Shown here piece by piece: positions 47,458 through 59,075 of a stretch of 64,000 nt of DNA. The translations under genes and the position numbers were made by a program. Numbering within the stretch: position 1 is the first letter of the stretch; each line of letters opens with the position of its first letter. The notes beneath the pieces are model-generated. The model was not told the origin of the DNA. It made no database searches and saw only the letters and a list, made by a program, of their open reading frames with translations. Origin of the DNA: Hyphomicrobiales bacterium (GTDB taxonomy: Bacteria; Pseudomonadota; Alphaproteobacteria; Rhizobiales; Rhizobiaceae); NCBI GenBank assembly GCA_900465675.1, contig UBJR01000005.1, positions 62,001-126,000 of the forward strand, read 5' to 3'.

Positions 47458-49161
47458 ATGACCCTCAACGGATGGCTACAGATCCTCGTCTTCTGCGGGA
47501 TCCTCATTGCGCTCGTCAAACCGCTCGGCGGTTACATGACGCGCGTCTTCAGCGGAGAGCGCACGCTGCTCTCCCCCGTCCTCGTTCCGGTGGAACGGGG
47601 ACTTTATGCGCTTGCCGGCACCAGCGACCGCGAGGAGCAGCATTGGACCTCCTATGCGTTCTCGCTGCTGATGTTCAACCTGCTCGGCACGCTGGTCCTC
47701 TATCTGCTGCTGCGCTTCCAGGACATCCTGCCCTATAACCCGGCCGGGATGACCGCGGTCGGGCCGGAGCTCTCCTTCAACACCGCCACCAGCTTCGTCG
47801 CCAACACCAACTGGCAGAGCTATGGCGGCGAAAGCACCATGTCCTATCTGTCGCAGATGGCCGGCCTGACCGTGCAGAACTTTGTTTCTGCCGCAACCGG
47901 CATGGCGATCGCCATCGGCCTGATCCGCGCCTTCTCGCGCGCCTCGGGCAAGGCGATCGGCAATTTCTGGGTCGATATGATCCGCGCCACGCTCTACGTG
48001 CTCCTGCCTGCCTGCATCGTGCTGACGCTTGTCTATGTCTGGCTCGGTGTGCCGCAGACGCTCGGCCCCTATGTCGATGCGACGACGCTCGAAGGCGCCA
48101 AGCAGACGATCGCGCTCGGCCCTGTTGCTTCGCAGCTTGCCATCAAGATGCTCGGCACCAACGGCGGCGGCTTCTTCAACGCCAACTCGGCCCATCCGTT
48201 CGAAAACCCCGACAACATCTCGAACATGATCCAGATGCTGTCGATCTTCGCGATCGGCGCGGCCTTCACCAACGTCTTCGGCCGCATGGTCGGAAACCAG
48301 CGTCAGGGCTGGGCGATCCTCGCCTCGATGGGCATCCTGTTCCTCGCGGGCGTTGGCATCACCTATTGGGCGGAAGCCGCGGGCAACCCGCTGATGCATC
48401 AGCTCGGGCTTGCAGGCGGCAACATGGAAGGCAAGGAAGTCCGCTTCGGCGTCGCCATGTCCTCGCTCTTCGCTGTCATCACCACGGCGGCCTCCTGCGG
48501 CGCGGTCAATGCTATGCACGGCTCGTTCACCGCACTCGGCGGCCTGATCCCGCTCATCAACATGCAGCTTGGCGAAGTCATCGTCGGTGGCGTCGGCGCG
48601 GGCTTCTACGGCATCGTGCTGTTCATCATCGTCGCCGTCTTCGTAGCCGGCCTGATGGTTGGCCGTACGCCTGAGTATCTCGGCAAGAAGATCGAGGCGA
48701 AGGAAATGAAGATGGCCGTTCTCGCTATCCTCTGCCTGCCACTCGCCATGCTGGTCTTTACGGCAATCGCCAGCGTCCTGCCGTCTGCCGTCGCCTCGGT
48801 CGGCACGGCTGGTCCGCACGGCTTCTCGGAAATCCTCTATGCCTATACCTCGGCTGCGGCCAACAATGGTTCCGCCTTTGGCGGCCTGACGGCCAATACG
48901 CCCTGGTACAACATCACGCTCGGCATCGGCATGCTGATGGGCCGCTTCCTGGTCATCGTGCCGGCGCTTGCGATCGCTGGCTCGCTGATCAGCAAGAAGA
49001 CGGTACCGGCCTCCGCAGGCACGTTCCCGACCGACGGCCCGCTCTTCGTCGGCCTGCTCGTCGGCACGATCCTGATCGTCGGCGGCCTCACCTTCTTCCC
49101 GGCGCTGGCCCTCGGCCCTGTCGTCGAGCACCTGGTGATGATCGCAGGGCAGACGTTCTGA
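47458..49161 (+). CDS. kdpA: Potassium-transporting ATPase, K+-binding subunit KdpA
   Basis: A 567-residue channel-like subunit with about ten membrane segments. The four pore-loop filter regions are recognisable: [43 protein letters not shown] and [11 protein letters not shown]. It binds K+ with high affinity from the periplasm and passes it to KdpB. Part of kdpFABC. Confidence 0.96.
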   Translation: MTLNGWLQILVFCGILIALVKPLGGYMTRVFSGERTLLSPVLVPVERGLYALAGTSDREEQHWTSYAFSLLMFNLLGTLVLYLLLRFQDILPYNPAGMTAVGPELSFNTATSFVANTNWQSYGGESTMSYLSQMAGLTVQNFVSAATGMAIAIGLIRAFSRASGKAIGNFWVDMIRATLYVLLPACIVLTLVYVWLGVPQTLGPYVDATTLEGAKQTIALGPVASQLAIKMLGTNGGGFFNANSAHPFENPDNISNMIQMLSIFAIGAAFTNVFGRMVGNQRQGWAILASMGILFLAGVGITYWAEAAGNPLMHQLGLAGGNMEGKEVRFGVAMSSLFAVITTAASCGAVNAMHGSFTALGGLIPLINMQLGEVIVGGVGAGFYGIVLFIIVAVFVAGLMVGRTPEYLGKKIEAKEMKMAVLAILCLPLAMLVFTAIASVLPSAVASVGTAGPHGFSEILYAYTSAAANNGSAFGGLTANTPWYNITLGIGMLMGRFLVIVPALAIAGSLISKKTVPASAGTFPTDGPLFVGLLVGTILIVGGLTFFPALALGPVVEHLVMIAGQTF

Positions 49162-49171
49162 GGTGACGCCG

Positions 49172-49327
49172 ATGATCATCCGTCACGCATTCCGCAAATC
49201 GATCCACCCACGCCACGGTTCGCCGGGGCGTGGGGCAAGGCCCGGCCTGCGCGGGACCGACGCAATCCTGCTGATGCTGGCTGGCCTGCTCGTCGCGGCC
49301 GCCGTTCTCAGACTTTTTCATGGCTGA
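49172..49327 (+). CDS. 51-residue membrane microprotein between kdpA and kdpB
   Basis: A 51-residue reading frame with a basic, histidine/arginine-rich first half and one hydrophobic helix near the C-terminus (ILLMLAGLLVAAAVLRLF). A GAGGTGA site lies 5 bases before the ATG, and it fills most of the 211-base gap between kdpA and kdpB, which in many kdp operons is almost absent. Unknown function; possibly a rhizobial accessory of the pump. Confidence 0.55.
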   Translation: MIIRHAFRKSIHPRHGSPGRGARPGLRGTDAILLMLAGLLVAAAVLRLFHG

Positions 49328-49372
49328 CCGGCCCGGCCGGTTCCGCCTCACTCTTTCAAGCTGGAGTCTCTT

Positions 49373-51460
49373 ATGAGCCAGGCAAAATCCGCGAGTATCC
49401 TGAATAGTCGCATCCTCATTCCGGCTGTCGGCGCCGCTTTCAAAAAGCTCAACCCGCGCACGCTGGCCCGCAATCCGGTCATGTTCGTCGTGGCAACGGT
49501 CTCGGCGCTGACCACCATCCTCTTCATCCGCGATATCGCCACCGGCGGCGGCAATCTCGGTTTCTCGTTCCAGATCAATCTCTGGCTCTGGTTCACCGTG
49601 CTATTTGCCAACTTCGCCGAAGCCGTTGCCGAGGGCCGCGGCAAGGCACAGGCGGATTCGCTGCGCAAGGCGCGCACCGAAACGCAGGCCAAGCTTCTGA
49701 CCGCCAATAACGGCTCCGGCTACCGCATGGTGCCGGGCACGAGCCTCAAGGTCGGCGATCTCGTTCTGGTCGAGGCCGGCGACATCATCCCGTCCGACGG
49801 CGAAGTCGTCGAGGGCGTCGCCTCGGTCAACGAAGCAGCGATCACCGGTGAATCCGCCCCTGTCATCCGTGAGTCCGGCGGCGACCGCTCGGCCGTCACA
49901 GGCGGCACGCAGGTTCTGTCGGACGTCATCCGTGTCCGCATCACAGCAGCCGCCGGCTCGACCTTCCTCGACCGGATGATCTCGCTCGTCGAAGGCGCGG
50001 AGCGCCAGAAGACCCCGAACGAAATCGCGCTCAATATCCTGCTCGCAGGCATGACTCTGATTTTCGTCCTCGCCACCGCGACGATCCCGAGCTTTGCCGC
50101 CTATGCCGGCGGCTCGATCCCGATCATCACGCTGGTTGCGCTCTTCGTGACGCTGATCCCGACCACGATCGGCGCGCTGCTTTCGGCCATCGGCATTGCC
50201 GGCATGGACCGTCTCGTCCGCTTCAACGTGCTGGCCATGTCCGGCTGCGCCGTCGAAGCCGCTGGTGACGTCGATACGCTGCTGCTCGACAAGACCGGCA
50301 CGATCACGCTCGGCAACCGTCAGGCCACGAGCTTCCGCCCGGTCCGCGGCGTCACCGAACAGGAACTGGCCGATGCGGCGCAGCTCGCTTCGCTCGCCGA
50401 CGAGACACCTGAAGGCCGTTCCATTGTCGTACTGGCAAAGGAGAAATATGCGATCCGCGGCCGCGATATGGCCAGCCTGCAGGCGACCTTCGTTCCCTTC
50501 ACCGCCCAGACCCGCATGAGCGGTGTCGATATCGGCGGCTCTTCGATCCGCAAGGGTGCGGTCGAAGCCGTGCTGACCTATGTCGGCGCCAACAATGCGC
50601 CGTCCAACGGCAATGCTGCGATCGCTCTCCGTCCCGAGACCGATGTCGTGCGCGAACTCCAGGCTATTGCCGACGAGATCGCCAAGGCCGGCGGCACGCC
50701 GCTTGCGGTTGCCCGCGACGGCAAGCTGCTCGGCGTCATCCAACTGAAGGACATCGTCAAAGGCGGCATCCGCGAGCGCTTCTCCGAACTGCGCCGCATG
50801 GGCATCCGCACCGTGATGATCACCGGCGACAACCCGATGACCGCAGCCGCGATCGCCGCCGAAGCCGGGGTCGATGACTTCCTGGCCCAGGCGACCCCTG
50901 AAAACAAGCTGTCGCTGATCCGCGAGGAACAGGCCAAGGGCAAGCTCGTCGCCATGTGCGGCGACGGCACTAACGACGCCCCGGCGCTTGCCCAGGCCGA
51001 TGTCGGCGTCGCCATGAACACCGGGACGGTGGCCGCCCGCGAGGCCGGCAACATGGTGGACCTCGACAGCGACCCGACGAAGCTGATCGAGATCGTCGAG
51101 ATCGGCAAGCAGCTGCTGATGACCCGCGGCGCGCTGACGACCTTCTCGATCGCCAACGACATCGCCAAGTATTTCGCCATCATCCCGGCGATGTTCCTGA
51201 CCTTCTACCCGCAGCTCGGCGTGCTGAATATCATGGGCCTCGCCACGCCGCAGAGCGCCATCATGTCGGCGATCATCTTCAATGCGCTGATCATCGTGGC
51301 GCTGATCCCGCTGTCGCTCAAGGGCGTGAAATACCGCGCCATCGGCGCCGGCGCTCTGCTGTCCCGCAACCTCGTCATCTACGGTCTCGGCGGCATCGTC
51401 GTCCCGTTCATCGGCATCAAGGCGATCGATATGGCCATCACGGCCCTCGGTCTCGCCTAA
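49373..51460 (+). CDS. kdpB: Potassium-transporting P-type ATPase subunit KdpB
   Basis: A 695-residue P-type ATPase. Landmarks: TGESAPV in the actuator domain, the phosphorylated aspartate D306 in [21 protein letters not shown] and [16 protein letters not shown] in the hinge. It hydrolyses ATP to drive K+ uptake through KdpA. Complete, with an ordinary AAGCTGGAG-type site before the ATG. Confidence 0.97.
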   Translation: MSQAKSASILNSRILIPAVGAAFKKLNPRTLARNPVMFVVATVSALTTILFIRDIATGGGNLGFSFQINLWLWFTVLFANFAEAVAEGRGKAQADSLRKARTETQAKLLTANNGSGYRMVPGTSLKVGDLVLVEAGDIIPSDGEVVEGVASVNEAAITGESAPVIRESGGDRSAVTGGTQVLSDVIRVRITAAAGSTFLDRMISLVEGAERQKTPNEIALNILLAGMTLIFVLATATIPSFAAYAGGSIPIITLVALFVTLIPTTIGALLSAIGIAGMDRLVRFNVLAMSGCAVEAAGDVDTLLLDKTGTITLGNRQATSFRPVRGVTEQELADAAQLASLADETPEGRSIVVLAKEKYAIRGRDMASLQATFVPFTAQTRMSGVDIGGSSIRKGAVEAVLTYVGANNAPSNGNAAIALRPETDVVRELQAIADEIAKAGGTPLAVARDGKLLGVIQLKDIVKGGIRERFSELRRMGIRTVMITGDNPMTAAAIAAEAGVDDFLAQATPENKLSLIREEQAKGKLVAMCGDGTNDAPALAQADVGVAMNTGTVAAREAGNMVDLDSDPTKLIEIVEIGKQLLMTRGALTTFSIANDIAKYFAIIPAMFLTFYPQLGVLNIMGLATPQSAIMSAIIFNALIIVALIPLSLKGVKYRAIGAGALLSRNLVIYGLGGIVVPFIGIKAIDMAITALGLA

Positions 51461-51472
51461 GGAGCACATGCA

Positions 51473-52042
51473 ATGTTGAAAGAACTTCGTCCGGCAATCG
51501 TCATGATCGTTGCCACCACCGCCATCACCGGCCTGCTCTACCCCATCGCGATGACCGGTGCGGCCCAGGCCCTCTTCCCCAAGCAGGCGAACGGCAGCCT
51601 GATCGAGAAGGACGGAACCGTCATCGGCTCGACGCTGATCGGCCAGGCCTTCACCAGCGACAAGTATTTCCACGGCCGCCCGTCGGCCGCGGGCGACGGC
51701 TACAACGCCGCCTCGTCCTCTGGCTCGAACCTCGGCCCGACCAGCCAGAAGCTGATCGACCGCGTCAAAACCGACTACGAGGCGGCCAAGGCCACCAACC
51801 CTGGCGCCGACGTACCGATCGACCTCGTCACCGCCTCGGGCAGCGGGCTTGATCCCCACATCACCCCCGATGCCGCCTATTTCCAGGTCGCCCGCGTCGC
51901 CAAGGCCCGTGGTCTCGACGAGGCGAAGGTCAAGGCGCTGGTGGATGCCGCCGTCGAGGCGCGTGAGCTTGGGTTCCTGGGTGAGCCTGTGGTCAATGTG
52001 CTTGCGTTGAACATGGCACTTGATGCACCTATGACGCGTTGA
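51473..52042 (+). CDS. kdpC: Potassium-transporting ATPase subunit KdpC
   Basis: A 189-residue subunit with one N-terminal membrane helix ([20 protein letters not shown]) and the periplasmic motif [14 protein letters not shown]. The C-terminal [13 protein letters not shown] and [13 protein letters not shown] are typical. KdpC raises the affinity and stability of the pump. It starts 12 bases after kdpB. Confidence 0.95.
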   Translation: MLKELRPAIVMIVATTAITGLLYPIAMTGAAQALFPKQANGSLIEKDGTVIGSTLIGQAFTSDKYFHGRPSAAGDGYNAASSSGSNLGPTSQKLIDRVKTDYEAAKATNPGADVPIDLVTASGSGLDPHITPDAAYFQVARVAKARGLDEAKVKALVDAAVEARELGFLGEPVVNVLALNMALDAPMTR

Positions 52043-52058
52043 ATGTCAGCGCGAATAG

Positions 52059-52186
52059 CCCCCTCACCCGGCCTCCGCTGCGCTCGGCCACCCTCTCCCC
52101 AAGGGGAGAGGAGGAGTGGCAACGACGCGGCACTTCACCTTCTCCCCCTCGGGGAGAAGGTGGCCCGAAGGGTCGGATGAGAGGGC
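52059..52186. repeat. Palindromic intergenic repeat, element B copy 2
   Basis: Begins CCCCCTCACCC, contains CTCTCCCC-AA-GGGGAGAG and CTTCTCCCC...GGGGAGAAGG hairpins, then GGTGGCCC and ends GGATGAGAGGG. It lies in the 178-base gap between kdpC and kdpD, splitting the pump genes from the sensor genes. Same family as 31749-31865. Confidence 0.85.
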
Positions 52187-52220
52187 TGCTTGCGCGGACC
52201 GCAGAGAAAGACCACCACGC

Positions 52221-54929
52221 ATGCCCGATAGCAGTCGCGATACCGATCCACGGCCATCCCCCGACGCCCTTCTTGAGCGCGCCGAGCGTGAAACACGCGG
52301 CCGTCTGAAGATCTTTCTCGGCGCCGCGCCCGGCGTCGGCAAGACCTACGAGATGCTGGTGTCCGGCCGTGCCAAAATTGCCGATGGACTGGATGTGGTG
52401 ATCGGCGTGGTCGAGACCCACGGGCGCAAGGAAACCGAGGCGCTGCTGGCCGGTTTCGAGATCATCCCGCGCGTCGCGGTCGCCTACAAAGGCCATTCGC
52501 TCGAGGAAATGGACCTCGACGGGATCCTCGCCCGCAGGCCCGATCTGGTGCTGGTCGATGAGCTTGCCCATACCAATGCTCAGGGCAGCCGTCATCCGAA
52601 GCGCTATCTCGACGTCCGGGAACTGCTCGATCGCGGCATCGATGTCTATACGACGCTCAATATCCAGCATGTCGAAAGCCTCAACGATGTCGTCTCGCAG
52701 ATCACCCGCATCCGAGTACGCGAGACGGTGCCGGACTCGGTCATCGACGTTGCCGACGACATCGAGATCATCGACCTGACGCCCGACGACCTGATCAAGC
52801 GGCTGCATGACGGCAAGGTCTATGTGGCGCGCACGGCCGAGCGGGCGCTGACCAACTATTTCACGCCCGGCAACCTGACGGCGCTGCGCGAACTGGCACT
52901 GCGAAAGACTGCCCAGCGCGTCGACGACCAGCTGCTGACCCATATGCAGGCACACGCCATTTCCGGCCCCTGGGCGGCAGGCGAACGCGTGCTCGTTTCC
53001 GTCGATCACCACGCGCGCTCGGCCTCACTGGTCCGCTACGCCTCGCGGATGGCAGCACGGCTTCGCGCACCCTGGTCGGCCGTCTATATCGAGACCAATC
53101 GCTCGATCAATTTGACGGAAGGCGAGCGCGACACGATTGCCGCGACGCTGCGGCTGGCCGAACAGCTCGGCGGCGAGGCGTTGACGCTGCCGGGCCGCGA
53201 GGTCTCGGAAGAGCTGCTGCGCCATGCCGGCGCCAACAACGTCACCCATATCGTCATCGGCTCGCCGAAGAAGCCGACATGGCGGGAATGGCTGCAGCCT
53301 TCGGCGACGGACCAATTGATCCGCCGGGCTGGCGATATCAGCGTCCACGTCATCTCGGGAAGCGAGAAGGACACGGCGGCCAAGAGCGGTGTGAAGGCTG
53401 CTTCCGCCGCCACGGCCTTCGATATCCGCGCCTATATTCTGGCGACGGGCTATGTGGTCGTGGCGCTTGCCGCAGGCATCGTGCTCGATCAGGTGCTCGA
53501 TGTCCGCAATCTGGCACTGGTGTTTCTGATGGCGGTGCTGACCTCGGCCGTCATCCACGGCCTGCGCCCAGCGCTCTATACCTGCATCATCAGTGCCCTG
53601 ACCTTCAACTTCTTCTTCCTGCCGCCGCGCTACACGCTGACGATCAGCGACCCCGAGAGCGTCCTCGCACTTTTCTTCTTCCTCGGCGTAGCGATCATCG
53701 CCTCCAACCTGACGGCAACGGTGCAGCGGCAGGCCGCGGCCGCACGGCAGCGCGCCAGAACGACAGAAGATCTCTACCTCTTCTCCAAGAAGCTCGCCGG
53801 AACCGGCACGCTGGATGACGTGCTCTGGGCGACGGCGTTCCAGATCGCCTCGATGCTGAAGGTCCGCGTCGTGCTGCTGCTTCCCGAGGATGGGGGCATT
53901 GCCGTGAAGGCCGGTTATCCGCCCGATGACACGCTGGATGATGCCGATATCGCCGCCGCCCGCTGGGCCTGGGAGCACAATCATGCCGCCGGCCGCGGCG
54001 CCGATACGTTGCCCGGCGCAAAGCGCCTCTATGTGCCGCTACGCACCGGCCGCACCGCCGTCGGCGTCATCGGCCTCGATAGCGACCGGCGCGACGGACC
54101 GTTGCTGACACCGGAGCAGCAGCGACTGCTCGATGCGCTGGCGGATCAGGCGGCCCTTGCGATCGAACGCGTCCAGCTCGTCGCCGATGTCGACCGCGCC
54201 AAGCTCGCGGCGGAAGCCGATCGCCTGCGCTCGGCGCTGCTCACCTCGATCTCGCATGACTTGAAAACCCCGCTCGCGGCGATCCTTGGTGCGGCGGGAA
54301 CGCTCCGCGACTATCTGAGCTCGATGACCGAGGAGGATCGCAACGATCTCCTGTCGACCGTCGTCGATGAATCCGAGCGTCTCAACCGCTTCATCGCTAA
54401 CCTGCTCGACATGACCAAGATCGAATCCGGCGCCATGGAGCCGAACTATGCGCTGCATTATGCAGGCGACATTGCCGGAAGCGCACTGCGCCGCGCCGCC
54501 AAGATCCTCGACGGGCACAGGACGGAAATGAGCATTCCCGAAGACCTGCCGATGGTGAAGGTCGATCCGGTGCTTTTCGAGCAGGTGCTGTTCAACCTGC
54601 TCGACAATGCCGCCAAATACGCGCCGGAAGCATCGACGATCCGCATCCGCGGCTTCTCCGACGCTTTCAGCGTTGCGCTCGAGGTCTCCGATGAAGGCCC
54701 CGGCATTCCCGAGGGTGATCTCGACCGCATCTTCGACACCTTCTACCGTGTCCGCAAGGGCGATCAGGTTCGCGCCGGCACCGGGCTCGGGCTTTCCATC
54801 TGCCGCGGCTTCATCGAGGCCATAGGCGGCACCATCACGGCAGGAAACCGGAAGGATCGCCCAGGCGCGGTCTTCACCATCCGGCTTCCCAGACCCAATG
54901 ACACTCTCAAACTGGATGAACTCAAATGA
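52221..54929 (+). CDS. kdpD: Osmosensitive K+ sensor histidine kinase KdpD
   Basis: A 902-residue sensor kinase. The N-terminal KdpD domain has Walker [10 protein letters not shown] at residues 34-42; a universal-stress-like domain follows. Four membrane segments occupy about residues 403-500, then a GAF domain, the phospho-acceptor H679 in SISHDLKTP, and a C-terminal ATPase domain ([24 protein letters not shown]). ATG at 52221 is chosen; a longer in-frame start at 52116 would be read from the repeat element. The stop overlaps kdpE (ATGA). Confidence 0.95.
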   Translation: MPDSSRDTDPRPSPDALLERAERETRGRLKIFLGAAPGVGKTYEMLVSGRAKIADGLDVVIGVVETHGRKETEALLAGFEIIPRVAVAYKGHSLEEMDLDGILARRPDLVLVDELAHTNAQGSRHPKRYLDVRELLDRGIDVYTTLNIQHVESLNDVVSQITRIRVRETVPDSVIDVADDIEIIDLTPDDLIKRLHDGKVYVARTAERALTNYFTPGNLTALRELALRKTAQRVDDQLLTHMQAHAISGPWAAGERVLVSVDHHARSASLVRYASRMAARLRAPWSAVYIETNRSINLTEGERDTIAATLRLAEQLGGEALTLPGREVSEELLRHAGANNVTHIVIGSPKKPTWREWLQPSATDQLIRRAGDISVHVISGSEKDTAAKSGVKAASAATAFDIRAYILATGYVVVALAAGIVLDQVLDVRNLALVFLMAVLTSAVIHGLRPALYTCIISALTFNFFFLPPRYTLTISDPESVLALFFFLGVAIIASNLTATVQRQAAAARQRARTTEDLYLFSKKLAGTGTLDDVLWATAFQIASMLKVRVVLLLPEDGGIAVKAGYPPDDTLDDADIAAARWAWEHNHAAGRGADTLPGAKRLYVPLRTGRTAVGVIGLDSDRRDGPLLTPEQQRLLDALADQAALAIERVQLVADVDRAKLAAEADRLRSALLTSISHDLKTPLAAILGAAGTLRDYLSSMTEEDRNDLLSTVVDESERLNRFIANLLDMTKIESGAMEPNYALHYAGDIAGSALRRAAKILDGHRTEMSIPEDLPMVKVDPVLFEQVLFNLLDNAAKYAPEASTIRIRGFSDAFSVALEVSDEGPGIPEGDLDRIFDTFYRVRKGDQVRAGTGLGLSICRGFIEAIGGTITAGNRKDRPGAVFTIRLPRPNDTLKLDELK

Positions 54930-55618
54930 GCGGTTCGCCCGTCAAAATTCTCGTCGTCGATGACGAGCCCCCTATCCGCAAGCTGCTGCGCGTCGGACTG
55001 ACAGCACAGGGCTACGAAGTCCACGAGGCCGCCAATGCGCTGGCCGCCCGGCAATCGGTGGTCGATGATCTGCCCGATCTCGTCGTTCTCGATCTCGGCC
55101 TCCCGGATACGCCGGGGCACGACCTGCTGCAAGAGTGGCGGGACGACGGGCTGACCATGCCTGTCGTCATCCTCTCCAGCCGCACCGACGAGGCCGGTAT
55201 CGTCAAGGCGCTGGAGACCGGCGCCGATGATTATGTCACCAAGCCGTTCGGCATTGCCGAACTCGGCGCCCGCATCCGCGTGGCACTCCGACATCGCCTG
55301 CAGCAGCAGGGCGAGAAGGCGATCTTCCAGACCGGCGGTCTGTCGATCGACATCGTCAAGCGGATCGTCAAGGTTGACGGCAGGGAGATCAAGCTGTCGC
55401 CGAAGGAATACGACATCCTGCGCGTGCTCGCCCAGCACGCCGGAAAGGTGCTCACCCACCAGTTCCTGCTGAAACAGGTCTGGGGGCCGGCGGCCGATGT
55501 GCAGTATCTCAGGGTCTATGTCCGACAGCTGCGTCAAAAGGTCGAGCAGGTTCCCGATCAGCCGCACTATATAACCACGGAGACCGGGGTCGGTTACCGT
55601 CTTCGCGAGCCCGACTGA
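54926..55618 (+). CDS. kdpE: Response regulator KdpE
   Basis: A 230-residue OmpR-type regulator. Receiver acidic pair DD at residues 12-13, phospho-acceptor D56 in VLDLGLPD, and a C-terminal winged helix ([21 protein letters not shown]). It activates the kdp promoter when phosphorylated by KdpD; a matching site is at 47056-47072. Confidence 0.95.
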   Translation: MSGSPVKILVVDDEPPIRKLLRVGLTAQGYEVHEAANALAARQSVVDDLPDLVVLDLGLPDTPGHDLLQEWRDDGLTMPVVILSSRTDEAGIVKALETGADDYVTKPFGIAELGARIRVALRHRLQQQGEKAIFQTGGLSIDIVKRIVKVDGREIKLSPKEYDILRVLAQHAGKVLTHQFLLKQVWGPAADVQYLRVYVRQLRQKVEQVPDQPHYITTETGVGYRLREPD

Positions 55619-55656
55619 GCGGCCGCAGGCCTTCTTCGAAGACAAATGGAAATCAC

Positions 55657-56112
55657 ATGAATCTTGCAGACATCATCTTGCCGGAACACACCTTTATCGG
55701 CGTTTCGGTCTCGACGAAATGGCGCGCGCTCCAGAATATGGCGGAAAAGGCCGGAAAGGCCTTCGGCGTCGAGGAGCAGGCGATCATCCGGGCGCTCGAA
55801 ACCCGCGAAAACCTGGGTTCGACAGGCATCGGCAACGGCATCGCCGTTCCGCATGCATCGATCCCCGGCATGACCAGCCCCCGTGGCCTTCTGGTCCGCT
55901 TCGCCCAACCGCTCGATTTCGAGGCGATCGACGATGTGCCCACCGATATCGCCTTCATGCTTCTCTTCGGCGAGAACAATCGCGGCGAATATCTGAACGT
56001 GCTGGCGGCGATCGCGAGGCGCCTGCAGTCCGAGGGGGTGCTGGCATCGATGCGGAAGGCGCGCAGCGCCGACGAGCTCTATTCCGATTTCATCGCCGAC
56101 TCCCGGAGCTGA
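55657..56112 (+). CDS. ptsN2: Nitrogen-type PTS EIIA protein, PtsN paralogue
   Basis: A 151-residue EIIA(Ntr) protein. The phosphorylated histidine is H66 in GNGIAVPHASIPG. It lies 38 bases after kdpE on the same strand, so it is probably part of the kdp regulatory operon. In E. coli unphosphorylated PtsN stimulates KdpD, and in R. leguminosarum kdp expression strictly depends on EIIA(Ntr). The number in the symbol only marks that it is a non-rpoN-linked paralogue. Confidence 0.85.
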   Translation: MNLADIILPEHTFIGVSVSTKWRALQNMAEKAGKAFGVEEQAIIRALETRENLGSTGIGNGIAVPHASIPGMTSPRGLLVRFAQPLDFEAIDDVPTDIAFMLLFGENNRGEYLNVLAAIARRLQSEGVLASMRKARSADELYSDFIADSRS

Positions 56113-56311
56113 CAGGCCTTGAACAACCATTCCTGCGATCTATTCTGCAATTGAATTGGCAGTGGTTCAAAGGCTTGTCCGGTAAGTCCGTTTCAGAAAC
56201 CTCTTGCAAATGAAATGACATTCCAGAAAGCGACGTTCCAACCGGAAGAACGTTCGTTTCATTATACGACCAAGTTGATAGAGTTTACTGCAGAAACGAA
56301 GGAGGTTTTTC

Positions 56312-57337
56312 ATGCAGTCAACTCGGATCACAAGGCTTCTCGCCGCTGCGGTCTTCGCCGGTAGCGTTGCCATCGGCGCCGTTGCTCCGGCTTTTGCCGA
56401 TCAGCAGCTTCTCAACGTGTCCTACGACCCGACGCGCGAATTGTATAAGGACTTCAATGCCGCCTTCGCTGCCAAGTGGCAGAAGGATACCGGTGAAGCG
56501 GTCACGATCCAGGCCTCCCATGGTGGCTCCGGCGCGCAGGCCCGCTCGGTCATCGATGGTCTCGAAGCTGACGTCGTGACGCTGGCGCTGGAAGGCGACA
56601 TCGATGCGATCGCCAAGGCGACCGGCAAGATCCCGACCGACTGGAAAACTAAGTTCCCGAATAACTCAACCCCCTACACCTCCACGATCGTCTTCCTAGT
56701 CCGCAAGGGCAACCCGAAGGGCATCAAGGACTGGGCCGATCTCGTCAAGGATGACGTCCAGGTCATCACCCCAAACCCGAAGACCTCGGGCGGCGCCCGC
56801 TGGAACTTCCTGGCAGCCTGGGCATGGGCCAAGCAGGCAAATGGCGGCGACGAAGCCAAGGCGCAGGACTATGTGACCAAGCTTCTGCAGCACGTTCCGG
56901 TTCTCGATACCGGCGCACGCGGAGCGACCACCACCTTCGTCCAGCGCGGTCTCGGCGACGTTCTGCTCGCCTGGGAAAACGAAGCCTATCTCTCGCTTGA
57001 AGAACTCGGCCCCGACCAGTTCGAGATCGTGACCCCGGCCTTCTCCATCCGTGCCGACCCGCCGGTTGCGATCGTCGACGGCAATGTCGACAAGAAGGGC
57101 ACCCGCAAGGTTGCCGAAGCCTATCTGAACTACCTCTATTCGGACGAAGGCCAGAAGATCGCTGCCAAGCACTTCTACCGCCCGATCAAGCCTGAAGCTG
57201 CCGATCCGGCAGATATCGCCCGCTTCCCGAAGTTGACGCTTGCCACCATCGATGATTTCGGTGGATGGAAGGAAGCCCAGCCGAAATTCTTCGGCGACGG
57301 CGGGGTATTTGACCAGATCTACAAGCCGGCCCAATAA
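56312..57337 (+). CDS. sbp: Periplasmic sulfate-binding protein
   Basis: A 341-residue binding protein with a 29-residue signal peptide ending PAFA-DQQ. The family signature [15 protein letters not shown] follows, and [12 protein letters not shown] forms the sulfate pocket. ATG at 56312 has a strong AAGGAGG site. First gene of sbp-cysT-cysW-cysA. The 199-base leader has an inverted repeat CGTTC-N9-GAACG near 56231-56249. Sulfate versus thiosulfate preference cannot be decided. Confidence 0.9.
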   Translation: MQSTRITRLLAAAVFAGSVAIGAVAPAFADQQLLNVSYDPTRELYKDFNAAFAAKWQKDTGEAVTIQASHGGSGAQARSVIDGLEADVVTLALEGDIDAIAKATGKIPTDWKTKFPNNSTPYTSTIVFLVRKGNPKGIKDWADLVKDDVQVITPNPKTSGGARWNFLAAWAWAKQANGGDEAKAQDYVTKLLQHVPVLDTGARGATTTFVQRGLGDVLLAWENEAYLSLEELGPDQFEIVTPAFSIRADPPVAIVDGNVDKKGTRKVAEAYLNYLYSDEGQKIAAKHFYRPIKPEAADPADIARFPKLTLATIDDFGGWKEAQPKFFGDGGVFDQIYKPAQ

Positions 57338-57345
57338 TAGAGTTC

Positions 57346-58203
57346 ATGAACGCACATAGCCCCTCACGGTGGCGGTTGAAGCGGCCGAGTGTCATTCCGG
57401 GTTTCGGATTGGCGCTCGGCTTAACCTTGACCTGGCTCACCCTTCTGATCCTGATCCCCTTGTCGGGGCTCGCATGGCGTTCGAGCGAACTCGGCTGGGA
57501 GAAGTTCCTGTCGATTGCGCTCGATCCGCGCACTGTGAATGCCCTGCGCATCAGCTTCGGCGGCGCCTTCATTGCCGCCTGCATCAATGCCGTCTTCGGT
57601 GTCATCCTCGCCTGGGTGCTGGTGCGCTACCGCTTCCCCGGCAAGCGCATCATCGACGCCATGGTCGATCTCCCCTTCGCACTGCCTACAGCCGTTGCCG
57701 GTATTGCGCTGACGACGCTCTACGCGCCGAACGGCTGGGTCGGCCAGTTTCTGGCGCCACTCGGCATCAAGATCGCCTTCACACCGGCCGGTATCGTCGT
57801 CGCCCTGATCTTCGTGGGCCTGCCCTTCGTGGTGCGTACGGTTCAGCCGGTGATGGAGGAGATCGACAAGGAAGTGGAAGAGGCCGCGGCGACGCTCGGC
57901 GCCAACCGCTTCCAGACGATCACCCGCGTCCTGCTGCCGGGCCTTGCGCCTGCCGTACTGACGGGCTTTGCGCTCGCCTTCGCCCGCGGCGTCGGCGAAT
58001 ACGGATCGGTCATCTTCATTGCCGGCAACCTGCCGTTCAAATCGGAGATCGCGCCGCTGCTGATCGTCATCAAGCTCGAAGAGTATAATTACGCCGCCGC
58101 CACCGGCATTGCGGCCGTCATGCTCATCATCTCGTTCATCATGCTGCTGGTCATCAATCTCATTCAGAGCTGGCGCAGACGGAGGTACGGACATGGCGCT
58201 TGA
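57346..58203 (+). CDS. cysT: Sulfate ABC transporter permease CysT
   Basis: A 285-residue permease with about six membrane segments, the LPTAVAGIALTTLYAPNGW region and the EAA loop (EEAAATLGANRFQTITRVLLP) that contacts CysA. It starts 8 bases after sbp and overlaps cysW by 11 bases. Also called cysU. Confidence 0.93.
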   Translation: MNAHSPSRWRLKRPSVIPGFGLALGLTLTWLTLLILIPLSGLAWRSSELGWEKFLSIALDPRTVNALRISFGGAFIAACINAVFGVILAWVLVRYRFPGKRIIDAMVDLPFALPTAVAGIALTTLYAPNGWVGQFLAPLGIKIAFTPAGIVVALIFVGLPFVVRTVQPVMEEIDKEVEEAAATLGANRFQTITRVLLPGLAPAVLTGFALAFARGVGEYGSVIFIAGNLPFKSEIAPLLIVIKLEEYNYAAATGIAAVMLIISFIMLLVINLIQSWRRRRYGHGA

Positions 58204-59065
58204 TACTGTCTCCGCCTCTCCGAAGGTTGCCTCCGTCGTGACGGAAAGCAGGCTGGCGCGCTGGGCGCTGATCCTGCTGTCGCTGGTCTTCCTGCTGCTG
58301 ATCCTGTTCCTGCCGCTGGCTGCCGTCTTTGTCGAAGCCTTCCGCAAGGGCGTCCCGCCGTTCTTCCAGGCGCTGCAGGATGCAGAAACCTTCTCGGCGA
58401 TCCGCCTCACCCTGATCGTCGCCGGCATCAGCGTGCCGCTGAACGTCGTCTTCGGCGTTGCCGCTGCCTGGGCGATCGCCAAGTTCGAGTTCAAGGGCAA
58501 GGCGTTTCTGACGACGCTGATCGACCTGCCCTTCTCGGTGTCGCCGGTGATCTCGGGTCTTGTCTTCGTGCTTCTGTTTGGGGCCAACACCTATCTTGGG
58601 AAATGGCTCGATGCGCATAGCATCAAGATCCTGTTTGCCGTGCCGGGCCTGATCCTGGCCACGATGTTCGTTACCTTCCCCTTCGTCGCCCGCGAACTGA
58701 TCCCGCTGATGCAGGAACAGGGAACGGCCGATGAAGAAGCGGCACTGTCGCTCGGCGCCAGCGGCTGGCAGACCTTCTGGTACGTGACGTTGCCGAACAT
58801 CAAGTGGGGCCTGCTCTACGGCGTGCTGCTCTGCAACGCCCGCGCCATGGGTGAATTCGGCGCCGTCTCCGTTGTCTCCGGCCATATCCGCGGCCAGACA
58901 AACACGATGCCGCTGCAGGTGGAAATTCTCTACAACGAGTATAATTTCACCGGCGCCTTTGCCGTCGCGACACTGCTTGCACTGCTTGCCCTTGTGACTC
59001 TTGTTTTGAAAACGCTGCTCGAAATGCGATACAGCGCGGAAATCGCTGCCAGCCGGCGGCACTGA
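58193..59065 (+). CDS. cysW: Sulfate ABC transporter permease CysW
   Basis: A 290-residue permease with the DLPFSVSPVISGLVFVLLFG region and an EAA loop (DEEAALSLGASGWQTFWYV). ATG at 58193, inside the end of cysT and after GGAGG, gives the normal CysW N-terminus. Partner of CysT in the pore. Confidence 0.93.
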   Translation: MALDTVSASPKVASVVTESRLARWALILLSLVFLLLILFLPLAAVFVEAFRKGVPPFFQALQDAETFSAIRLTLIVAGISVPLNVVFGVAAAWAIAKFEFKGKAFLTTLIDLPFSVSPVISGLVFVLLFGANTYLGKWLDAHSIKILFAVPGLILATMFVTFPFVARELIPLMQEQGTADEEAALSLGASGWQTFWYVTLPNIKWGLLYGVLLCNARAMGEFGAVSVVSGHIRGQTNTMPLQVEILYNEYNFTGAFAVATLLALLALVTLVLKTLLEMRYSAEIAASRRH

Positions 59066-59075
59066 AGGATTGAGA

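Noticed and set aside
49601..51859. A 752-codon open frame on the minus strand across kdpB and kdpC
   Set aside because: It lies antisense to unmistakable kdpB motifs, and its product is a low-complexity Arg/Asp/Gly-rich sequence of the kind produced by high-GC codon bias.
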